A model generated the notes under the pieces. It was given only the letters and a program-made list of their open reading frames with translations. It had not been told where the DNA came from and did not search any database. This document shows, piece by piece, positions 16,514-26,651 of a stretch of DNA of 64,000 nucleotides. Within the stretch, counting starts at the first letter, position 1; every line of letters starts with the position of its first letter. This DNA comes from Cupriavidus sp. EM10 (GTDB lineage: Bacteria > Pseudomonadota > Gammaproteobacteria > Burkholderiales > Burkholderiaceae): contig NZ_CP076060.1 of NCBI RefSeq assembly GCF_018729255.1, forward strand, positions 1,426,001 to 1,490,000. The letters are read 5' to 3'. The translations under genes and the position numbers were made by a program.

Positions 16514-17371
16514 TCAGTTGTCCAGCGATTCGAGCGTGAAGCTTGCGCCGCCATCCTGGCCTAGCAATTCCACGAGTTTTGGCATCGCTTCCTGCAGCGC
16601 GGCCTTCAGCGTCCATGGCGGATTCACCACGAACATGCCGCTGCCGTGCAGGCCCAGGCCACCTTCGACCGGATGCTTGACCGTCAGCGTCACATGCAGC
16701 CAGCTGTCGAGCGGCAGGCGCTTGAGCTGTGCCGGCAATTGGGTGGACTCCCGACGCTGGACTTGCGGATACCAGATCGCATAAACGCCATTTGCAAACC
16801 GTTCCAGGCCGGCCCTCAGCGTGTCAAGCGTCCGCGCGTAGTCCTGCTTGTCCTCATAGGACGGATCGATCAGTACCAGCGCGCGGCGCGGCGGGGGCGG
16901 GAGGATGGCCTTGATGCCGTTGAAACCGTCGCCGTCGTAGAGCATCACCTTGCGGCCGGCGCCCCGGAAGTTGTCGCGCAGCACCTGGATTTCGGTGCTG
17001 TGGAGCTCGAACAGGCGCAAGCGGTCGGCATCGCGCAGCATCTGCCAGGCCAGCCACGGCGAACCCGGGTAATGCTTGAGATTGCCGTCCGGGTTCAGTT
17101 CGCGCACCTGATCCAGATAGGCATCGAGCAGTGCGGGAAGGGCCTGGCCGCCGGCCGCCGCGCGCCACAGCGGACCGATGCCGGTTTCGAATTCGGATTT
17201 CTTTTGCGCGTAGGCGTGATCCAGCGCGTAGAGGCCGGCGCCGGCATGCGTGTCGACGTACCAGAACGGCTTGTCCTTTTGCGTCAGGTAGTCCAGCAGC
17301 TGGACGACGACGGCGTGCTTGAGGACATCGGCATGGTTGCCGGCGTGAAAGGCGTGACGATAACTGAGCAT
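16514..17371 (-). CDS. rlmJ: 23S rRNA (adenine(2030)-N6)-methyltransferase RlmJ
   Basis: SAM-dependent methylation of A2030 in 23S rRNA. 285 residues opening with MLSYRHAFHAGNHADVLKH, diagnostic for RlmJ. The SAM region is DTHAGAGLY (40-48) and the catalytic motif is DPSYE (169-173), where many homologues have DPPYE. The family length is about 280. It is divergent from mnmC, whose start lies 138 bases away, so the two RNA-modification genes share a promoter region. Confidence 0.92.
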   Translation of the reverse strand: MLSYRHAFHAGNHADVLKHAVVVQLLDYLTQKDKPFWYVDTHAGAGLYALDHAYAQKKSEFETGIGPLWRAAAGGQALPALLDAYLDQVRELNPDGNLKHYPGSPWLAWQMLRDADRLRLFELHSTEIQVLRDNFRGAGRKVMLYDGDGFNGIKAILPPPPRRALVLIDPSYEDKQDYARTLDTLRAGLERFANGVYAIWYPQVQRRESTQLPAQLKRLPLDSWLHVTLTVKHPVEGGLGLHGSGMFVVNPPWTLKAALQEAMPKLVELLGQDGGASFTLESLDN

Positions 17372-17509
17372 GGCAAGGCGGGATGACGGCGCGCAAACTT
17401 TGGTCGGACACACGGCCAGACTGGGGCCGGCGAGCGGTTGCGCGAAGGGCGCTATGCTACCATCCGCGGCCATTTCCAGCCCCTTTTTCTCCTCGTTTCC
17501 CCCGATTTC

Positions 17510-19519
17510 ATGCCGCGTACCCTTGAGTCCGCCGAGCCCATCCTGTCCGAGGATGGCATCCCGTATTCGCCACGCTACGACGATGTCTATCACAGCGCCG
17601 CCGGCGGCCTGGCCCAGGCGCGGCACGTGTTCCTGGGCGGCAACGGATTGCCAGGCAACTGGGCGGGGCGCGAGCAGTTTGTCATCGTCGAAACCGGCTT
17701 CGGGCAGGGCCTGAATTTCCTGGCCACGTGGCAGGCCTGGCGCCAGTCGCCGCAGCGCTGCACGCGGCTGCACTTTGTTTCCATCGAAAAGCACCCGTTT
17801 ACGCGGGAAGGGCTGGCGCAGTTGCACGGCGGGCTGGGCGATCTGTTGCCGCTGGCGGTACAGCTCCAGCAGAAGTGGCCCGACGCCTTGCCGGGCCTGC
17901 ATCGGCTCACGTTCGAGGGCGGGGCAGTGACGCTGACGCTGGCTTTCGGTGACGCTGGGGCGATGCTGCCGAAGCTCGTGGCGGGCGCCGATGCGTTCTA
18001 TCTGGACGGCTTCGCGCCGTCGCGCAATGCCGACATGTGGTCCGACACCGTGTTTCGCGGACTGGCGCGGCTGGCCCGGATGGGGGCCACGCTGGCCACC
18101 TACACGGCGGCCGGATTCGTGCGCCGCGGGCTTCAGTCTGCCGGGTTCGAAGCCAGCAAGGCGCCCGGGTTTGGCGGCAAGCGCGACATGACGGTGGCCC
18201 GCTTCGCCCCGCTCTGGAAGAACCGCCGCCATGCGCCGCCCGCCGCCGTCCACTGGGCCGAGCGCCATGCCATCGTCATTGGCGCGGGACTGGCCGGCTG
18301 CGCGGTCACCGAGCGGCTGGCGGCACGCGGCTGGCGCGTCACGCTGTTCGACGCCCACGACGGGCCGGCACGCCAGACCTCCGGGCATCGCGCGGCGGCT
18401 ATGCATGCGCATGTTTCTGCCGACGACAGCATTCTGTCGCGGCTGTCGCGCGCCGGGAACCTCCACGCGCTGCGCACCTGGCAGGCGCTGGACGCGGCCG
18501 GTTATCAGGTCGGCTGGCATGGATGCGGTGTCCTGCAGACGGGCGAGGATGACAACGATAACGCGGCGCAACGTGCGGCATTGGATGCGCTCGGCTTTCC
18601 CGAGTCGTTCGTGCGCTGGATGTCGCCGGAGGAAGCCGCCGCGTCCCATCGGGCCACGGTCGGCCGTGGCGGGCTGTGGTTCCCGCGGGGCGGGTGGGTG
18701 GCGCCGCCCGACATCTGCCGGGCCCAGCTGGCCGCCGCCAGCGACCGGCTCGATGCCCGTTTCGGCAGCCGGGTGGATGCCATCGAGCATGTCGATGGGC
18801 AGTGGCTGGCCCGCGATGCGTCGGGCGCGGTGCTGGCCAGCGCACCTGTCGTGGTCGTGGCCAATGCGCATGAGGCAGAGCGCCTGGTGTCCGGTCGGTT
18901 CCTGGCCCTGCGCCGCGTGCGCGGGCAACTGACCGACCTGGACCCGGGCCAGGTCGATGCGTTGGGCGGCTGGCCTGATTGCGTGGTCACCGGTGGCGGC
19001 TACCTGCTGCCACGCGGGGAGCAGGGCGGGGCGCGCATCGGCTCCAGCTACGAGGACGATGCCGGCCCGCTGACAGAGAGCGCCGCGGTGCATGCCGCCA
19101 ACCTGGATCGGCTGGCATCGCTGTTACCCGACCGGGCTGCCGCACTGGCCCGGATCGATCCCCGGACGCTGCATGGCTACGTCGGCGTGCGTACCGTCAC
19201 GCACAACCGGCTGCCGCTGATCGGGCGCCTGGCGGACGAATCCCAGGTGCTGGCCGATGCCGGCGCGCTGCGCGGCGCGCACCTGCGCGACCTGCCGCGC
19301 AGGCCCGGGCTGTACGCGGCCCTTGCATATGCGTCACGCGGCCTCACATGGGCCGCACTGGGCGCCGAGCTGATCGCCTGCCAGCTGGAGGGCGAACCGC
19401 TGCCGCTGGAGTCCGACCTGGCCGATGCCATCGATCCGGCCCGCCTGCTGCTGCGCGCGCTGCGTCACGGGCAGGCGGCGGATGTGTCAGTAACGGATTC
19501 GGGGCCGGATCAGGACTGA
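17510..19519 (+). CDS. mnmC: Bifunctional tRNA 5-methylaminomethyl-2-thiouridine biosynthesis protein MnmC
   Basis: Acts on wobble uridine 34 of tRNA: the FAD domain (MnmC1) removes the carboxymethyl group and the SAM domain (MnmC2) methylates the product. 669 residues. The methyltransferase domain is first, with [11 protein letters not shown] near residue 65 and [17 protein letters not shown] near 160. The FAD-dependent oxidase domain begins at about 250 with [10 protein letters not shown]. The start at 17510 (MPRTLES) matches the family; the frame is open further upstream but without family similarity. Confidence 0.92.
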   Translation: MPRTLESAEPILSEDGIPYSPRYDDVYHSAAGGLAQARHVFLGGNGLPGNWAGREQFVIVETGFGQGLNFLATWQAWRQSPQRCTRLHFVSIEKHPFTREGLAQLHGGLGDLLPLAVQLQQKWPDALPGLHRLTFEGGAVTLTLAFGDAGAMLPKLVAGADAFYLDGFAPSRNADMWSDTVFRGLARLARMGATLATYTAAGFVRRGLQSAGFEASKAPGFGGKRDMTVARFAPLWKNRRHAPPAAVHWAERHAIVIGAGLAGCAVTERLAARGWRVTLFDAHDGPARQTSGHRAAAMHAHVSADDSILSRLSRAGNLHALRTWQALDAAGYQVGWHGCGVLQTGEDDNDNAAQRAALDALGFPESFVRWMSPEEAAASHRATVGRGGLWFPRGGWVAPPDICRAQLAAASDRLDARFGSRVDAIEHVDGQWLARDASGAVLASAPVVVVANAHEAERLVSGRFLALRRVRGQLTDLDPGQVDALGGWPDCVVTGGGYLLPRGEQGGARIGSSYEDDAGPLTESAAVHAANLDRLASLLPDRAAALARIDPRTLHGYVGVRTVTHNRLPLIGRLADESQVLADAGALRGAHLRDLPRRPGLYAALAYASRGLTWAALGAELIACQLEGEPLPLESDLADAIDPARLLLRALRHGQAADVSVTDSGPDQD

Positions 19520-19557
19520 CTAGGGTAAAAACTGCCGGAAGCGAATGAAAACCGTGC

Positions 19558-19563
19558 GATAAT
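19558..19563 (+). promoter_or_regulatory. Candidate extended -10 element for tig
   Basis: GATAAT preceded by TGC (extended -10 form) about 130 bases ahead of the tig start; the -35 region is poor. The long G/C-rich leader that follows has no gene. Confidence 0.3.
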
Positions 19564-19690
19564 CCGCGTTTTCCGTTTGCACGGAGACCTCCGCTCGCGG
19601 GCACCGGCCGCCACTGGCCAATCCCGGAGGCGGCAAGGGTGCGCAGGCGGATGCGCTGACAACAACTATTTCTGAATTGGATTAACGACC

Positions 19691-21040
19691 ATGTCGAACG
19701 TCATTGAAAACCTCGGCAAGCTGGACCGCAAGGTGACCCTGGCTATTCCCAAGGCCGAAGTGCAGAAGGAAACGCAGGAACGCCTGGTACGTCTGTCGAA
19801 GACCGTGAAAATGTCCGGCTTCCGTCCGGGCAAGGTGCCGATGAAGATGGTCGAGAAGCAATACGGCCAGCAGGTGGAATTCGAAGTGCGCTTCGACAAG
19901 GCTGCCCGCAAGTTCTTCGACATCACCCAGGCCCAGGACGTGAAGGTGGCCGGTCAGCCGAAGTTCGACATCAAGACCGACGGCGTTGCCGACGACGAAC
20001 TGGCTTTCGAAGCCACCTTCGAGGTGTATCCGGAAGTCAAGATCGGTGAACTGGCCTCGGCCGAAGTGACCCGTACCAAGACCGAAATCGGTGACGCCGA
20101 GATCGACAAGACCGTCGACATCCTGCGCAAGCAGCGCGTGCACTACCACCACCGCGGTGAAGCCGGCGCCCATGGCGACGGCGGCGCCGAAGTGGCGGCC
20201 CAGAACGGCGACCGCGTGACGATCGACTTCGTCGGCAAGATCGACGGCGTCGAGTTCGCCGGCGGCAAGGCCGAGGACTTCGTGTATGTGCTGGGCGAAG
20301 GCCGCATGCTGCCGGAGTTCGAGCAAGCCACGCTGGGCCTGAAGGAAGGCGAGAGCAAGACGTTTCCGCTGACCTTCCCCGAGGACTACCACGGCAAGGA
20401 AGTGGCCGGCAAGACCGCCGAATTCACGGTTACGCTGAAGAAGGTCGAGTGGGCGCACATGCCGGAAGTAGACGATGCGTTCGCCAAGTCGCTCGGCATC
20501 GCCGACGGCAGCGTGGAAAAGATGCGCGCCGACATCCGCGAGAACCTGGAGCGCGAAGTCAAGCGCCGCACGCATTCCATGCTGAAGGACGAAGTCATGG
20601 AAGCGCTGCTGAAGGTCAGCGAACTGGACGTGCCGAAGGCCCTGATCGAACAGGACCAGGAGCGCCTGGTGGAAATGGCTCGCCGCGATCTGGAGCAGCG
20701 TGGCATGCCTAACGCCAAGGACATGCCGATTCCGGCCGAGATGTTCGCGCAACAGGCCGAGCGCCGCGTGAAGCTGGGCCTGATCCTGGCCGAGATCGTC
20801 AAGGCCAACGGCCTGGAAGCCAAGCCGGACCAGGTCAAGGCCGAGATCGAGGACTTCGCCAAGAGCTACGAAGACCCGAAGGAAGTCATGCGCTGGTACT
20901 ACGGCGACCAACAGCGCCTGGCCGAGATGGAAGCCTACGTGCTTGAAAACAACGTGGTAAATTTCGTGTGCGACAAGGCCAAGGTCACGGACAAGTCGGT
21001 GTCGTTCGAGGAACTCACCGCCGCGCCCGCACAAGCCTGA
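19691..21040 (+). CDS. tig: Trigger factor, ribosome-associated chaperone and peptidyl-prolyl isomerase
   Basis: 449 residues in the usual three parts. The ribosome-binding N-terminal domain carries the signature [18 protein letters not shown] at about 43-60. The FKBP-type domain is at about 165-250 ([20 protein letters not shown] onward), and a helical C-terminal chaperone domain follows. It binds the ribosome exit tunnel and shields nascent chains. It is first of the conserved tig-clpP-clpX-lon series. The ribosome-binding site ahead of ATG 19691 is weak. Confidence 0.96.
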   Translation: MSNVIENLGKLDRKVTLAIPKAEVQKETQERLVRLSKTVKMSGFRPGKVPMKMVEKQYGQQVEFEVRFDKAARKFFDITQAQDVKVAGQPKFDIKTDGVADDELAFEATFEVYPEVKIGELASAEVTRTKTEIGDAEIDKTVDILRKQRVHYHHRGEAGAHGDGGAEVAAQNGDRVTIDFVGKIDGVEFAGGKAEDFVYVLGEGRMLPEFEQATLGLKEGESKTFPLTFPEDYHGKEVAGKTAEFTVTLKKVEWAHMPEVDDAFAKSLGIADGSVEKMRADIRENLEREVKRRTHSMLKDEVMEALLKVSELDVPKALIEQDQERLVEMARRDLEQRGMPNAKDMPIPAEMFAQQAERRVKLGLILAEIVKANGLEAKPDQVKAEIEDFAKSYEDPKEVMRWYYGDQQRLAEMEAYVLENNVVNFVCDKAKVTDKSVSFEELTAAPAQA

Positions 21041-21145
21041 GGTCGGGCAAGGCCGGATGCCGCGCATTGACGCGGCGCCGGCCCGTGTCTGCCGGCCTCG
21101 CGCGCTGGCCGGTCGACACCATTCCTGAATATCTGGAGAACCTGC

Positions 21146-21796
21146 ATGACCCGCAATGATTTGCTTGATCGTCTGGCCACCACGCAGGCTTCCGCCCTGG
21201 AGACCCAGGGTCTCGGACTGGTGCCGATGGTTGTCGAGCAGTCCGGCCGGGGCGAGCGCGCGTATGACATCTACTCGCGCCTGCTCAAGGAACGTGTCGT
21301 CTTCATGGTAGGCGAGGTCAACGACCAGACCGCCAACCTGGTGGTGGCGCAGTTGCTGTTCCTGGAAAGCGAAAACCCGGACAAGGACGTGTCGCTGTAC
21401 ATCAACTCGCCCGGCGGATCGGTTTCGGCCGGCCTGGCGATCTACGACACGATGCAGTTCATCAAGCCCGACGTGCAGACGCTGTGCATGGGCATGGCGG
21501 CGAGCATGGGTGCGTTCCTGCTGGCTGCTGGCGCCAAGGGCAAGCGCAGCGCGCTGCCGAACTCGCGCATCATGATTCACCAGCCGCTGGGTGGTGCACG
21601 TGGCCAGGCGTCGGACATCGAGATCCAGGCACGCGAGATCCTGTACCTGCGCGAGCGCCTGAACAGCATCCTGTCGGAAGTCACCGGTCAGCCGGTCGAG
21701 AAGATTGCCCGCGACACCGATCGCGACAACTTCATGAGCGGCGACCAGGCGGTGGACTATGGTCTTATCGACAAGGTGATCACCCGCCGCGGTTGA
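21146..21796 (+). CDS. clpP: ATP-dependent Clp protease proteolytic subunit ClpP
   Basis: 216-residue serine peptidase that assembles as a 14-mer and degrades substrates fed by ClpX or ClpA. The catalytic triad is Ser120 (GMAASMG), His145 (MIHQPLGG) and Asp194 (TDRDNFM), with the same spacings as in E. coli ClpP. The N-terminal leader of about 20 residues is probably autoprocessed. A good site (CTGGAGA) precedes the ATG. Confidence 0.97.
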   Translation: MTRNDLLDRLATTQASALETQGLGLVPMVVEQSGRGERAYDIYSRLLKERVVFMVGEVNDQTANLVVAQLLFLESENPDKDVSLYINSPGGSVSAGLAIYDTMQFIKPDVQTLCMGMAASMGAFLLAAGAKGKRSALPNSRIMIHQPLGGARGQASDIEIQAREILYLRERLNSILSEVTGQPVEKIARDTDRDNFMSGDQAVDYGLIDKVITRRG

Positions 21797-21922
21797 AATC
21801 TGGCCGGTGCGTCGGCACATGGGTCCGGAAGCATCCTGTCGGAAGCGTCCGGGCGGTGACCGGCAAGGCCGGGCACCTGCCGCATTGGCCTGCGTCGTGC
21901 CAAATGACGAAGGCTACACCGG

Positions 21923-21946
21923 AACGAGGCTGTGCGCCTCGTTTTT
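21923..21946 (+). terminator. Rho-independent terminator after clpP
   Basis: Stem AACGAGGC (21923-21930) / GCCTCGTT (21936-21943), 5-base loop, T-rich tail. It indicates that clpX has its own promoter. Confidence 0.7.
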
Positions 21947-21982
21947 GCGTTTTGCCCCACACGCAGGGGATGCCGCCGACTG

Positions 21983-22005
21983 CGCCAATTGATTTGGCGT
22001 ATGAT
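21983..22005 (+). promoter_or_regulatory. Dyad and candidate -10 upstream of clpX
   Basis: CGCCAA-N5-TTGGCG (21983-21999) abuts TATGAT (22000-22005), about 65 bases ahead of the clpX start. The position suggests a regulator site overlapping a promoter; no known factor is assigned. Confidence 0.3.
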
Positions 22006-22071
22006 GCGTTTAATGCGTTTCCCGCCCGGACGTTTCTGGCGGGATCCACACAGCTAATGTGACTGATTCCT

Positions 22072-23349
22072 ATGGCGGACAAAAAAGGTTCATCCAGCGA
22101 GAAACTTCTCTACTGCTCGTTCTGCGGCAAGAGCCAGCACGAGGTAAAGAAGCTGATCGCGGGCCCGTCGGTGTTCATTTGCGACGAATGCATCGACCTG
22201 TGCAACGAGATTATCCGTGACGAGGCCGCCGCGACCGACAAGGACGCCGCCGCAGTCACGCGCTCGGATCTGCCCACGCCCCACGAAATCCGCGAAAGCC
22301 TTGACCAGTACGTAATCGGTCAGGAACAGGCCAAGAAGATTCTGGCCGTGGCGGTCTACAACCATTACAAGCGCCTGAAGCACCTCGGCAAGAAGGACGA
22401 CGTCGAGCTGTCCAAGAGCAACATCCTGCTGATCGGGCCCACCGGCTCCGGCAAGACGCTGCTCGCCCAGACGCTGGCGCGCCTGCTGAATGTGCCGTTC
22501 GTGATCGCCGACGCCACCACGCTGACCGAAGCCGGCTACGTGGGCGAAGACGTCGAAAACATCATCCAGAAGCTGCTGCAGAACTGCAACTACGAAGTCG
22601 AGAAGGCGCAGCGCGGCATCGTCTACATCGATGAAATCGACAAGATCTCGCGCAAGTCGGACAACCCGTCCATCACGCGCGACGTGTCGGGCGAGGGCGT
22701 GCAGCAGGCACTGCTGAAGCTGATCGAGGGCACGATGGCCTCGGTGCCGCCGCAAGGTGGCCGCAAGCATCCGAACCAGGACTTCCTGCAGGTGGATACC
22801 ACCAACATCCTGTTCATCTGCGGCGGTGCATTCGATGGCCTGGAGAAGGTGATCATGCAGCGCTCGGACAAGACCGGCATCGGTTTTGACGCGCAAGTGC
22901 AGAGCAAGGAAGAGCGCGAGGTCAGCGAGGTACTCCCGCAGACCGAGCCCGAGGATCTGATCAAGTTCGGCCTGATCCCGGAACTCATCGGGCGTCTGCC
23001 AGTGGTAGCAACGCTGGCAAAGCTGGACGAGGCCGCTCTGATGCAGATCCTGGTCGAGCCGAAGAACGCGCTGGTCAAGCAGTACCAGAAGCTTCTGGCG
23101 ATGGAAGGTGTCGAGCTGGAGATTCGTCCGGCCGCCCTGACCGCGATTGCCCGCAAGGCGATTCGCCGCAAGACCGGTGCCCGTGGCCTGCGTTCGATCC
23201 TCGAACAATCGCTGATGGACGTCATGTACGACCTGCCCAACTACAAGGGTGTACAGAAGGTGGTGATCGACGAAAGCACGATCACCGGCGATGCGCCGCC
23301 GCTGCTGATGTACGAAGAGCAGCAGCCCAAGGTGGCAGGATCGAACTGA
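22072..23349 (+). CDS. clpX: ATP-dependent Clp protease ATP-binding subunit ClpX
   Basis: 425-residue AAA+ unfoldase. The N-terminal zinc-binding domain has Cys15, Cys18, Cys37 and Cys40; Walker A is GPTGSGKT near residue 121, Walker B is [10 protein letters not shown], and the IGF-type loop for ClpP docking is present as KTGIGFDA. The ATG at 22072 gives the standard N-terminus [20 protein letters not shown]. It forms a hexamer on ClpP, which is encoded just upstream. Confidence 0.97.
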   Translation: MADKKGSSSEKLLYCSFCGKSQHEVKKLIAGPSVFICDECIDLCNEIIRDEAAATDKDAAAVTRSDLPTPHEIRESLDQYVIGQEQAKKILAVAVYNHYKRLKHLGKKDDVELSKSNILLIGPTGSGKTLLAQTLARLLNVPFVIADATTLTEAGYVGEDVENIIQKLLQNCNYEVEKAQRGIVYIDEIDKISRKSDNPSITRDVSGEGVQQALLKLIEGTMASVPPQGGRKHPNQDFLQVDTTNILFICGGAFDGLEKVIMQRSDKTGIGFDAQVQSKEEREVSEVLPQTEPEDLIKFGLIPELIGRLPVVATLAKLDEAALMQILVEPKNALVKQYQKLLAMEGVELEIRPAALTAIARKAIRRKTGARGLRSILEQSLMDVMYDLPNYKGVQKVVIDESTITGDAPPLLMYEEQQPKVAGSN

Positions 23350-23420
23350 GCGAGGTCCAACTGACGCCGAACGTGCCGGACCCCACGTGGTCCCAACCAA
23401 ACTGGCGAGACTTTCAAGCT

Positions 23421-23450
23421 GCCGTTCGCTGGAAAGCGAGCGGCTTTTTT
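23421..23450 (+). terminator. Rho-independent terminator after clpX
   Basis: Ten-bp stem GCCGTTCGCT / AGCGAGCGGC, one G-T mismatch tolerated, GGAA loop (23431-23434) and six T (23445-23450). Confidence 0.85.
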
Positions 23451-23560
23451 CTTCAATTCCACAAACTAACGGGAGCAAACGCGGGTATGCTGTTTCAGAG
23501 TGGGTCGCGGGTGCAGTTTGACGCACGTTTTATGAAGTGCGGGGAATTGATGACGGGTAT

Positions 23561-23588
23561 CTTGCAATCGAATCCCGTGACCCTATTT
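23561..23588 (+). promoter_or_regulatory. Candidate sigma-32 heat-shock promoter of lon
   Basis: CTTGCAA (23561-23567), 13-base spacer, CCCTATTT (23581-23588), against the sigma-32 consensus CTTGAAA-N13..15-CCCCATNT. The predicted start leaves a leader of about 20 bases before ATG 23615. lon is heat-shock regulated in many proteobacteria. Confidence 0.65.
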
Positions 23589-23614
23589 ACGCCTTAAATG
23601 ACTGACTGGGGAAA

Positions 23615-26028
23615 ATGATGTCCGGAACACAACTCCTCCCGGCTGAGCCGATTCGCCTGCCATTGTTGCCACTGCGCGACGTGGTGGTGTTTCCGCACAT
23701 GGTGATCCCACTGTTCGTGGGACGCCCGAAGTCCATCAAGGCGCTCGAGACTGCGATGGAGTCGGGCAAGAGCATCATGCTCGTGGCACAGAAGACGGCC
23801 GCCAAAGACGAACCGACAGCCGAAGACCTCTACGAGGTTGGCTGCATCGCCAATATCCTGCAAATGCTGAAGCTGCCCGACGGCACCGTGAAGGTGCTGG
23901 TCGAGGGTACGCAACGTGCAAACATCACCGAGGTGAGCGAGGACGATTCGCACTTCATGTGCGAAGCCGTGCCTGTGCCCCCCGCACCTGCTGAGTCGGC
24001 CGAGACCGAGGCGCTTCGCCGCGCGATCGTGTCGCAGTTCGACCAGTATGTGAAGCTGAACAAGAAGATCCCGCCGGAGATCCTGACGTCGCTGTCGGGT
24101 ATCGATGAGGCCGGCCGTCTGGCCGACACCATCGCCGCGCATCTGCCGATCAAGCTCGAGCAGAAGCAGAAGATCCTGGAAATGGTGAAGGTGACGGAAC
24201 GCCTGGAGAGCCTGCTGTCGCAGCTGGAAGGCGAGATCGACATCCTGCAGGTGGAAAAGCGCATCCGTGGCCGCGTCAAGCGCCAGATGGAGAAGTCCCA
24301 GCGCGAGTACTACCTGAACGAGCAGGTCAAGGCCATCCAGAAGGAACTGGGCGAGGGCGAGGAAGGTGCAGACCTTGAAGAGCTGGACAAGCGAATCAAG
24401 GCCGCGCGCATGCCCAAGGAGGCCAAGAAGAAGGCCGACGCCGAGTTCAAGAAGCTCAAGCTGATGTCGCCGATGTCGGCGGAAGCCACGGTCGTGCGCA
24501 ACTACATCGACACGCTGGTGAACCTGCCGTGGCGCAAGAAGAGCAAGGTCAACAACGACCTGGCCAACGCCGAGCGCGTGCTGGACGAGGATCACTACGG
24601 TCTGGAAAAGGTCAAGGAACGTATCCTCGAGTATCTTGCCGTGCAACAGCGCGTGGACAAGGTCAAGGCGCCGATCCTGTGCCTGGTCGGACCTCCCGGC
24701 GTGGGCAAGACGTCGCTGGGCCAGTCGGTGGCACGCGCCACGAACCGCAAGTTCGTGCGCATGGCACTGGGTGGCGTGCGTGACGAGGCCGAGATTCGCG
24801 GTCACCGCCGTACCTACATCGGGTCGATGCCGGGCAAGATCCTGCAGAGCCTGTCGAAGGTTGGCGTGCGCAATCCGCTCTTCCTGCTCGACGAAATCGA
24901 CAAGATGGGCATGGACTTCCGTGGCGACCCGTCGTCGGCCCTGCTCGAAGTGCTGGACCCGGAACAGAACCACACGTTCCAGGACCACTACATCGAGGTG
25001 GACTTCGACCTGTCGGACGTGATGTTCGTGGCGACGTCGAACTCGCTGAACATCCCGCCGCCGCTGTTGGACCGGATGGAAGTGATCCGCCTTTCGGGTT
25101 ACACCGAGGACGAGAAGGTGAACATCGCCACGCGCTACCTGCTGCCGAAACAGATCCGCAACAACGGTCTGAAGCAGGGCGAGATCGAGGTCACCGAAGC
25201 CGCCATCCGCGACATCATTCGGTACTACACGCGTGAAGCGGGCGTCCGTTCGCTGGAACGCGAGGTGTCGAAGATTGCCCGCAAGGTAGTCAAGCTGCTG
25301 CTGCTGAAGAAGGAGTCGAACTCGGTGAAGGTGGATTCCGAGAACCTCGACAAGTTCCTGGGCGTGCGCAAGTACGACTTCGGCCTGGCCAACAAGGAAA
25401 ACCAGGTGGGCCAGGTGACCGGTCTGGCGTGGACGGAAGTGGGCGGCGATCTGCTGACCATCGAAGCCGCGATCATGCCGGGCAAGGGCAACATCTCGCG
25501 TACCGGTTCGCTGGGCGACGTGATGAAGGAATCGGTCGAGGCCGCTCGCTCGGTGGTACGTTCGCGGGCACGTCGCCTGGGCATTACGGATGAGATGTTC
25601 GAGAAGCGCGACATCCACATCCACGTGCCGGAAGGTGCAACGCCCAAGGATGGTCCGTCGGCGGGTATTGCGATGACCACGGTGCTGGTGTCGGTGCTGA
25701 CGGGAATCCCCGTGCGCGCTGACGTGGCAATGACCGGCGAGATCACGCTGCGCGGCGAAGTGCTGCCGATCGGTGGGCTCAAGGAAAGCTGCTGGCTGCC
25801 CACCGTGGCGGTATCAAGCTGGCGCTGATCCCTGAGGAAAACGTGAAGGACCTGGCGGATATTCCCGACAACGTCAAGAACGCCATCGAGATCGTGCCGG
25901 TACGCTGGATCGACAAGGTGCTGGAACTGGCACTCGAGCGCAAGCCCGAGGCGCTGCCCGAGGAAGATGCCAAGCCTGCCGAAGTGGCGGACAAGGGCGA
26001 GGCCAAGGTCGAGCGCATTCATCACTGA
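23615..26028 (+). CDS. lon: ATP-dependent protease Lon (apparent 1-base frameshift at 25785-25787)
   Basis: AAA+ serine protease for misfolded and regulatory proteins. The frame from 23615 encodes the N-terminal substrate domain, Walker A GPPGVGKT near residue 355, and the proteolytic domain with catalytic Ser in PKDGPSAG and Lys in GGLKE. It is then disrupted: one A is missing in the AAA at 25785-25787 (AAG GAA AAG CTG CTG expected). With it restored, translation joins [20 protein letters not shown] and runs to 26028, giving 804 residues. As written the last 80 residues are lost; a sequencing gap is the likelier reason. Confidence 0.93.
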
Positions 26029-26050
26029 TCGACGCCATCGTCGATACGCC

Positions 26051-26085
26051 AAAAAGGCCGCGGGGTTCGCCCTCGCGGCCTTTTT
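26051..26085 (+). terminator. Rho-independent terminator after lon
   Basis: A-tract, stem GGCCGCG (26056-26062) / CGCGGCC (26074-26080), 11-base loop, five T. Confidence 0.8.
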
Positions 26086-26254
26086 GTTCGTGCGCCGGGT
26101 GATTCGGGCGAATCGTGCAATCAGCGCTTGGCAAACCGAAAAGTCTCGTATTACAATCGCGGCCTCGCAACGCAAACAGCGGCAACAAAGCAGTAACCGC
26201 CGAATCGTGCGCAGCGAGATTACCTTGCAGGCAACTGGCTTGCGTGGTCCATGT

Positions 26255-26330
26255 GGGTGCTTAGCTCAGCTGGTAGAGCGGCGCCCTTACAAGGCGTAGG
26301 TCGGGGGTTCGAACCCCTCAGCACCCACCA
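26255..26330 (+). tRNA. tRNA-Val (anticodon UAC)
   Basis: 76 bases with encoded CCA. Acceptor arms GGGTGCT / AGCACCC, D arm with AGCTGGTAGAGC, anticodon loop CTTACAA (TAC), T arm GGGGGTTCGAACCCCT. Confidence 0.97.
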
Positions 26331-26373
26331 CACTGGATCGCGGCGAGCATGTCTGACGAAGGTGCCGACGCAA

Positions 26374-26450
26374 GGAGTGGTAGTTCAGTCGGTTAGAATA
26401 CCGGCCTGTCACGCCGGGGGTCGCGGGTTCGAGTCCCGTCCACTCCGCCA
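26374..26450 (+). tRNA. tRNA-Asp (anticodon GUC)
   Basis: 77 bases with encoded CCA. Acceptor arms GGAGTGG / CCACTCC, anticodon loop CTGTCAC (GTC), T arm CGGGTTCGAGTCCCG. It follows tRNA-Val by 43 bases and is probably co-transcribed with it. Confidence 0.97.
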
Positions 26451-26460
26451 ACAAGAAATC

Positions 26461-26481
26461 GCCCGCCTATGCGGGCTTTTT
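26461..26481 (+). terminator. Rho-independent terminator after the tRNA pair
   Basis: GCCCGC-CTAT-GCGGGC followed by TTTTT. Confidence 0.85.
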
Positions 26482-26651
26482 GTTTTTGCAGAGGTTGATT
26501 TGTGCGGCGGCCGATCCGGCTTCGCTAATCGCGTCAAACATGACGCAAACTCACGCCGGGCCACATATTCCGCAGGTCTGGCGTCCCGCTCCTGATAGAA
26601 TCGCGAAGTTTGACCGTCGGCCCAAGGCCTCAACCCTTTCACCCGAAAAGC

